From contig JBAJFE010000026.1 in NCBI GenBank assembly GCA_037903355.1, positions 5,828,001 through 5,892,000 on the forward strand: a stretch of 64,000 bases of DNA, written 5' to 3'. The notes beneath the pieces were generated by a model. The model was not told where the DNA came from, did no database searches, and saw only the letters and a program-made list of their open reading frames with translations. Source of the stretch: Trichuris trichiura (Eukaryota; Nematoda; Enoplea; Trichinellida; Trichuridae). Positions 60,114 through 64,000 of this stretch are shown one piece after another (positions within the stretch are counted from its first letter, which is position 1; every line of letters begins with the position of its first letter). The position numbers were made by a program, and so were the translations under genes.

Positions 60114-61898
60114 TCATTATCCTCTGTTTGGATAGACAAGATGTTGATGACCCGCTTACTCGCGGGGAACTTCTATGCGCTTCGCTTCCAAGTTTTTGTC
60201 AATTTTTTGCTGGAGGCTTGTCGTATTTAACTATCAAATCACCGCTGCATTCGATTCATTCTCGTAGCTGACGTCTTGCATTCATTGTTCCTTCTTCGTG
60301 CGAATGGTGTGCAAATTTCATCGAAATTTCTTGTCCCATTTCCCGGAAGCTTTAGCTCTTGTCAGTCTAGTCACGGCATTGTTGATCTGTTCTTAACACG
60401 GCGTTGGCCTGTATCGTCTTCCTTTGCCTATCGCGTGCGTAGGAACGTCTGTTGGCAGAGATATGCTATTTATATCCGAAATGTTTGAATGCTTCGCAGT
60501 GTTCTCGTCTTTTGCTGTTCAATGCCGTTGGATGGTAGGCTGAATCATTTCTGCGAATTTCAGCATTGCGTGCTATTGATCTCTGATGGGCGTTTTAACC
60601 TCCGCAAGCGAACGAAATGCTTTCGTTTACAAATATGCTTTGCCAAGTAATCTTACGCATTGCAGCACCCAGCATCCGTTCGGTCAATAAACGTGTTTCC
60701 GACATGCAGGTGTCTGTTGTTTTGCAGCTGTAAGTGTCAAAACAGACTATTTCATTTTTTTGGAGCTAATATCAAATTGCGATTAAATTGGACGCGCGTC
60801 TATAAAGATTATAATGTTGTAACCAAATCAAGCAAATGCAATGTATAACATTCTTCCCTTCGTGGCGACTAACGAAAACTTAAGGCAATAGAAAAGCTTT
60901 CCCAATTTAGAGAATACCACCGACAAAGGCGGAATTATTTATGAAATTCAATTCCACGACTTCAAGGAAGGAACATATTTTGAGGTAGTACGGTAGTAGT
61001 AAAGTAAAGTAAAGAGTAATCAAGAAACGTCCCGGTTGTCTGAAGTTTTGGTTTAGGCTTAGGCGCCTTACATCAACTGTTCGCAAACTAAAAAATAAAG
61101 ACCAATTTGATGTACAGGCACAAGCGGCGAGGAATAGCGAAAGGAAGCTACAACGGTTTGCTTGTGCGCCTAAGGTGGCTTGTAGTCAAAACCTGAAAAC
61201 TCATTAGAACAAACCTTTTGTGCTCCATGCAAAAAGATAAAATAGCCGTAAAACGAAGATTAATATCTTTTATGAAGTTTTGCCATCCTGTCTTAAGGGA
61301 CAACACATTCAAGGTTTCCTCTCTATGCTCAAGAATGATAAAGTTCAGAGGACCGTTAAAATGTCAAATTTTCAGCGCTTTTTCTTAAAATTCTAAGTTT
61401 GAGCTCTTAGCGAGACGCATCTCTGTGAAATATGAAAGATTAGAGTGGCAAAGTTCATGTCCTTTCAACAAAAGAATTCTTTGACCCTATAAGGCTTCAA
61501 TCAGAAAACGTGGAAAGATAAGCAGGTTGGAAGGCCGACTTTCTGTCTTTGACAAATTACGATAATACTTCACTTGCTGACTAAAACTGTAGCACAACTC
61601 TTGCTACAATATCGTTATAAGAAGACTAATCGATTCATAGTTATGACTTATCAAAACTGGAACTAACATTGCAGAATGTTTGTCGTATATTAAACGAAAA
61701 TATTTAATACTTATTCCATAAGGTGCACTTTTACTATTGTTCAATAAAACCCGCTTGCTGCAAAGAACTCTTACCAAAACAGTGTGAAGCAGGCATTTCA
61801 TAGCAGTTTGACTTTGCATTCAACGCCACTCTGATTTTTCAAAAGAAACTAACATTGATTCTTCTTTTTTTCTTCTCTCCTTTCTGACGGATGCGTTA
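60114..61898. other. 3' flank of the RUN-domain gene and intergenic DNA
   Basis: An AATAAA at 60686-60691 is a possible polyadenylation signal, giving a 3' UTR of about 0.6 kb. Beyond it nothing is recognised apart from a short AGTAA-rich run near 60990-61015. Confidence 0.45.
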
Positions 61899-62084
61899 TT
61901 CAGAATAAAAATTTTTTTGTGGCTTTACTACCCGTTCGTTAGTTAAAAAAACGTTTATTTCCAAACTTAGCGCTGATGACGGGCCCCGGTGTGGCCCGAA
62001 AGTTCCGCGGGTTAAACGTTTGGAAATAAACGTTTTTTAACTAACGAACGGGTAGCAAAGCCGCAAAAAAATTTTTATTCTGAA
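61899..62084 (+). mobile_element. Palindromic element tipped by a hammerhead-like core
   Basis: Arms of about 67 bp (61899-61966 and 62018-62084) are near-perfect inverted repeats. Between them lies a hammerhead-like core: stem I GCG (61970-61972) with CGC (62006-62008); CTGATGA (61973-61979); stem II GGGCC/GGCCC around CCGGTGT; GAAA (61998-62001); then GT, T and C, with the expected cleavage point after 62005. The long arms are a direct extension of stem I, so the whole 186 bp could fold as one giant stem I with the ribozyme core at its tip. The base next to the core is C rather than the usual G of stem II. No target duplication was identified. Confidence 0.75.
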
Positions 62085-62328
62085 GGAACTAATAATAGAA
62101 AATATTTCTTTCATTTGAGATTACAGCAGTTTATAAGGAAAACAGTTTTTATGTTCACTGCTCAACCGAGGTTACAAGCAAAAGCTTTTTGTAATAATCA
62201 TTCCATGTAGTAAAAGGAACAAACCAAAAGGATGACCAATGCGAACATTCTTTCCAGCTACGAATTGCTAATTCTTTGCTCCTTTCTTTTTTCTCTCCTT
62301 CGTAACGGGTTTTTAATTTTCTTTTTGA
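62085..62328. other. Spacer between two palindromic elements
   Basis: It contains a CGTAACGGGT box at 62301-62310 that is also found at 11257-11266, with similar T-rich sequence after both, marking an element end shared by the two loci. Nothing else was recognised. Confidence 0.5.
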
Positions 62329-62613
62329 AAATTTTTTTTACAGTTTCAACCCGTTTCGTTTCCACATAACGTTTATTTCTGTCATAAACGTTCTTCACGG
62401 AGCTTTCGGGTCCCACCTGGACCAGTCTTCAGCGTGAAATAATGTCCGCCGTCGGGCCACTCTCCCTGGTCGGAAGCCTTTCTATCCGACCAACTTCAGC
62501 TATCTTTCACGTTGAACACGAGTCCAGGTGGGACCCGAAAGCTTCGTGAAGAACGTTTATGACAGAAATAAACGTTATGTGAAAACGAAATGAGTTAAAA
62601 CCGTAAAAAAATT
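62329..62613. mobile_element. Palindromic element with two opposed hammerhead-like motifs
   Basis: Arms 62329-62421 and 62523-62613 are inverted repeats with scattered mismatches, around a spacer of about 100 bases. The left arm carries a minus-strand hammerhead-like motif: stem I TTCACG (62438-62433) with CGTGAA (62399-62394), core CTGAAGA (62432-62426), a GGTCC/GGACC stem II, GAAA, then GC-TC. The right arm carries the plus-strand partner: stem I 62506-62511 with 62545-62550 and GAAA at 62537-62540, but the core has decayed to TTGAACA. Stem I is a perfect 6 bp helix in both. The arms share AAACGTTTATTT blocks with the element at 61.9 kb, so they belong to one family. Confidence 0.75.
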
Positions 62614-62742
62614 CCTTACTCTTTTCATTTTAGAAGATCGTCTGCAGTTTAGAGATAACAGTCTGACACACTGCTGAATAAACCAGCAGACGAGAGAAGC
62701 GGATAAGTTCACAGCGAAAGTGAACTTAATTTCCAGGTATAC

Positions 62743-62887
62743 TGTGCTTCCTTGGTTCCTTTGAGCATAAAGTGGCCCCCTTTTCCATAAACGTTAACCG
62801 TTGCTATGAATGTTGTTCTTTGTCCTGACCCTATCCAATGCTCACGTTTTACAGTAACTCCAGTGCAGGTCATTCTCTCTTTCCAGT
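62743..62887 (-). CDS. Possible single exon, transthyretin-like at best
   Basis: A minus-strand exon-like frame follows GCGTCTAG (acceptor) and ends at CACA|GTATAC. It reads MTCTGVTVK, then GGHFMLKGTKEA. This vaguely recalls nematode transthyretin-like secreted proteins (a C-x-G / VxVKL strand, then GxFxLxGT), but the first strand region would need a deletion. No neighbouring exons were found, and the palindromic element at 62.3-62.6 kb lies directly downstream. I give it little weight. Confidence 0.2.
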
Positions 62888-64000
62888 CTAGACGCAGCGG
62901 TGAAAGGCAAATTATGTTAGCTGTCATTGGAAATTCCGGAAATTGCGGGCGGCACGCATTTTCTCCATCTTAAATCGAACCAGTCACGCTCTACAACAAA
63001 AACGAGGGCTTTTATGCGACATCCATTGCGTTTGCGCCAAGAGTATCTCCTCATAGCTTTACTTCCAATGAGGTTCCTATTTAAATTAGTGCGGTGAACG
63101 ACTTAGGTAATAAGCCTCTTATTACCGCGAGGTAAAATCTGTTATGAGCATACTGATTTCCGTAATAAATAAAATAAAGCGAAAAAATACTATACGTCAA
63201 TAAAATGAATAAAGCAAAAACAGGCCAGCGTGCTGGTCATACTTCGAACGCAACTGCACGGCCCATTTTAAGGCGGAGAAACAAACTACGTAATAGTGTG
63301 TGAAAGAATTTAAGCGGTCTCGTGATGTATGGACTAAAAAACTATACATATACATACGTATCTTTATGAGTTAAATAGTGCGAATTGAAAAAGAAAAGGT
63401 AGCAACAACAACAGCTCGACACTGTGCAAAAAATTTCGACTGGCAGCTAACAGGTTTTCTGATAGTTGTAGAGCAGCGCGCTCTTTTATTGCAAAGTACT
63501 TCGATAGCCCAACATTAGTATAACCTTTTCTTACAGGTAATATTAGTATTTGGAAAATTCCAAGCTTTTAAACGTGAGAATTATTAATTATCGAACAAAC
63601 AAAGCGTTGTTGTAGCAAATCACGAGCACCACTTTCATACAGCTACCTGAAGTTTTTTTTAGCCGAGAAAATGAGTAGCCAATGGCTAACAAATAATTTA
63701 CAGCAATTAAAGCACTCATCATTTTAAGAAACGTTCATTTTCACAATAACTGCAGGTTATTTCTCCTCACACCGTAAAAGGCAAAATTGAAGGGTTTCCA
63801 TCGTTTCTATTCGTAACAACCGTATCGGGGAGTCAAGTTCCAGTGAATAGCCCATATTGCCAAAGGTCGCATATATCCTATTGCACGATACCAGTTACAT
63901 TCGTGCAGAGCTTCAGGAGTCTGATAATGCAAGCCAAAGTTATTAAAGCAGGATTTGTGGGCTCCCTCCGCGGTTCTGAATCCTTCCCTTTCCATTCCCT
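62888..64000. other. Intergenic DNA to window end, nothing recognised
   Basis: AT-rich with frequent stops. A 62-codon minus-strand frame at 63995-63807 reaches close to the window edge and could continue beyond it, but it has no motif. Confidence 0.45.

Overview
The window comes from a nematode nuclear genome. The clearest marker is a moulting-cycle (MLT-10 family) gene, a family I know only from nematodes. The genes are split by very short introns (46-64 bp in almost every case) in an AT-rich, gene-poor background. Such compact introns with long intergenic DNA suggest an enoplean (clade I) worm such as a whipworm relative; this is inference, not proof.

Layout. 1-6.7 kb: AT-rich DNA with a decayed Tigger/pogo transposase (+). 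6.8-7.5 kb: 3' part of a gustatory-receptor-like membrane protein (-), apparently frameshifted. 10.0-10.6 kb: a second Tigger relic (-). 11.0-11.4 kb: two hammerhead-ribozyme-like motifs. 13.3-13.6 kb: a possible mariner relic. 14.2-16.2 kb: complete five-exon EHD-type ATPase gene (+). 18.4-20.3 kb: complete 13-exon R7-type RGS gene (-). 21.7-24.6 kb: MLT-10-like secreted protein gene (-) with a long Leu-Ser-Pro pentapeptide repeat and another hammerhead-like motif in its intron. 26.25 kb: foldback element. 24.6-46.8 kb is otherwise mostly non-coding, with an RT scrap (33.2 kb), a candidate broken coiled-coil gene (35.2-35.7 kb), a hAT-type MITE with perfect target duplication (37.0 kb) and a Penelope-like reverse transcriptase relic (42.8-43.5 kb). 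46.8-47.1 kb: last two exons of an unrecognised gene (-). 49.5-60.1 kb: large RUN-domain gene (+) of the UNC-14/RUSC type, with an unresolved 5' end, a 4.4 kb first resolved intron and a 2.9 kb exon. 61.9-62.6 kb: two palindromic elements with hammerhead-like cores at their tips. 62.7-64 kb: one possible exon, otherwise nothing recognised.

The five best-supported genes do not form one pathway. Three relate to membrane traffic or signalling: the EHD ATPase (endocytic membrane remodelling), the R7 RGS protein (G-alpha GTPase activation with G-beta-5) and the UNC-14/RUSC protein (vesicle and kinesin adaptor). The EHD and RGS genes are convergent. Exon boundaries below were set by reading frame, GT/AG sites and alignment from memory to family patterns; no database was searched.

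The most interesting feature is a dispersed family of at least six hammerhead-like motifs sharing a two-nucleotide stem III (GAAA-NN-TH), the arrangement known for Penelope-like element ribozymes. Several sit in palindromic elements, and the same window holds a Penelope-like RT relic.
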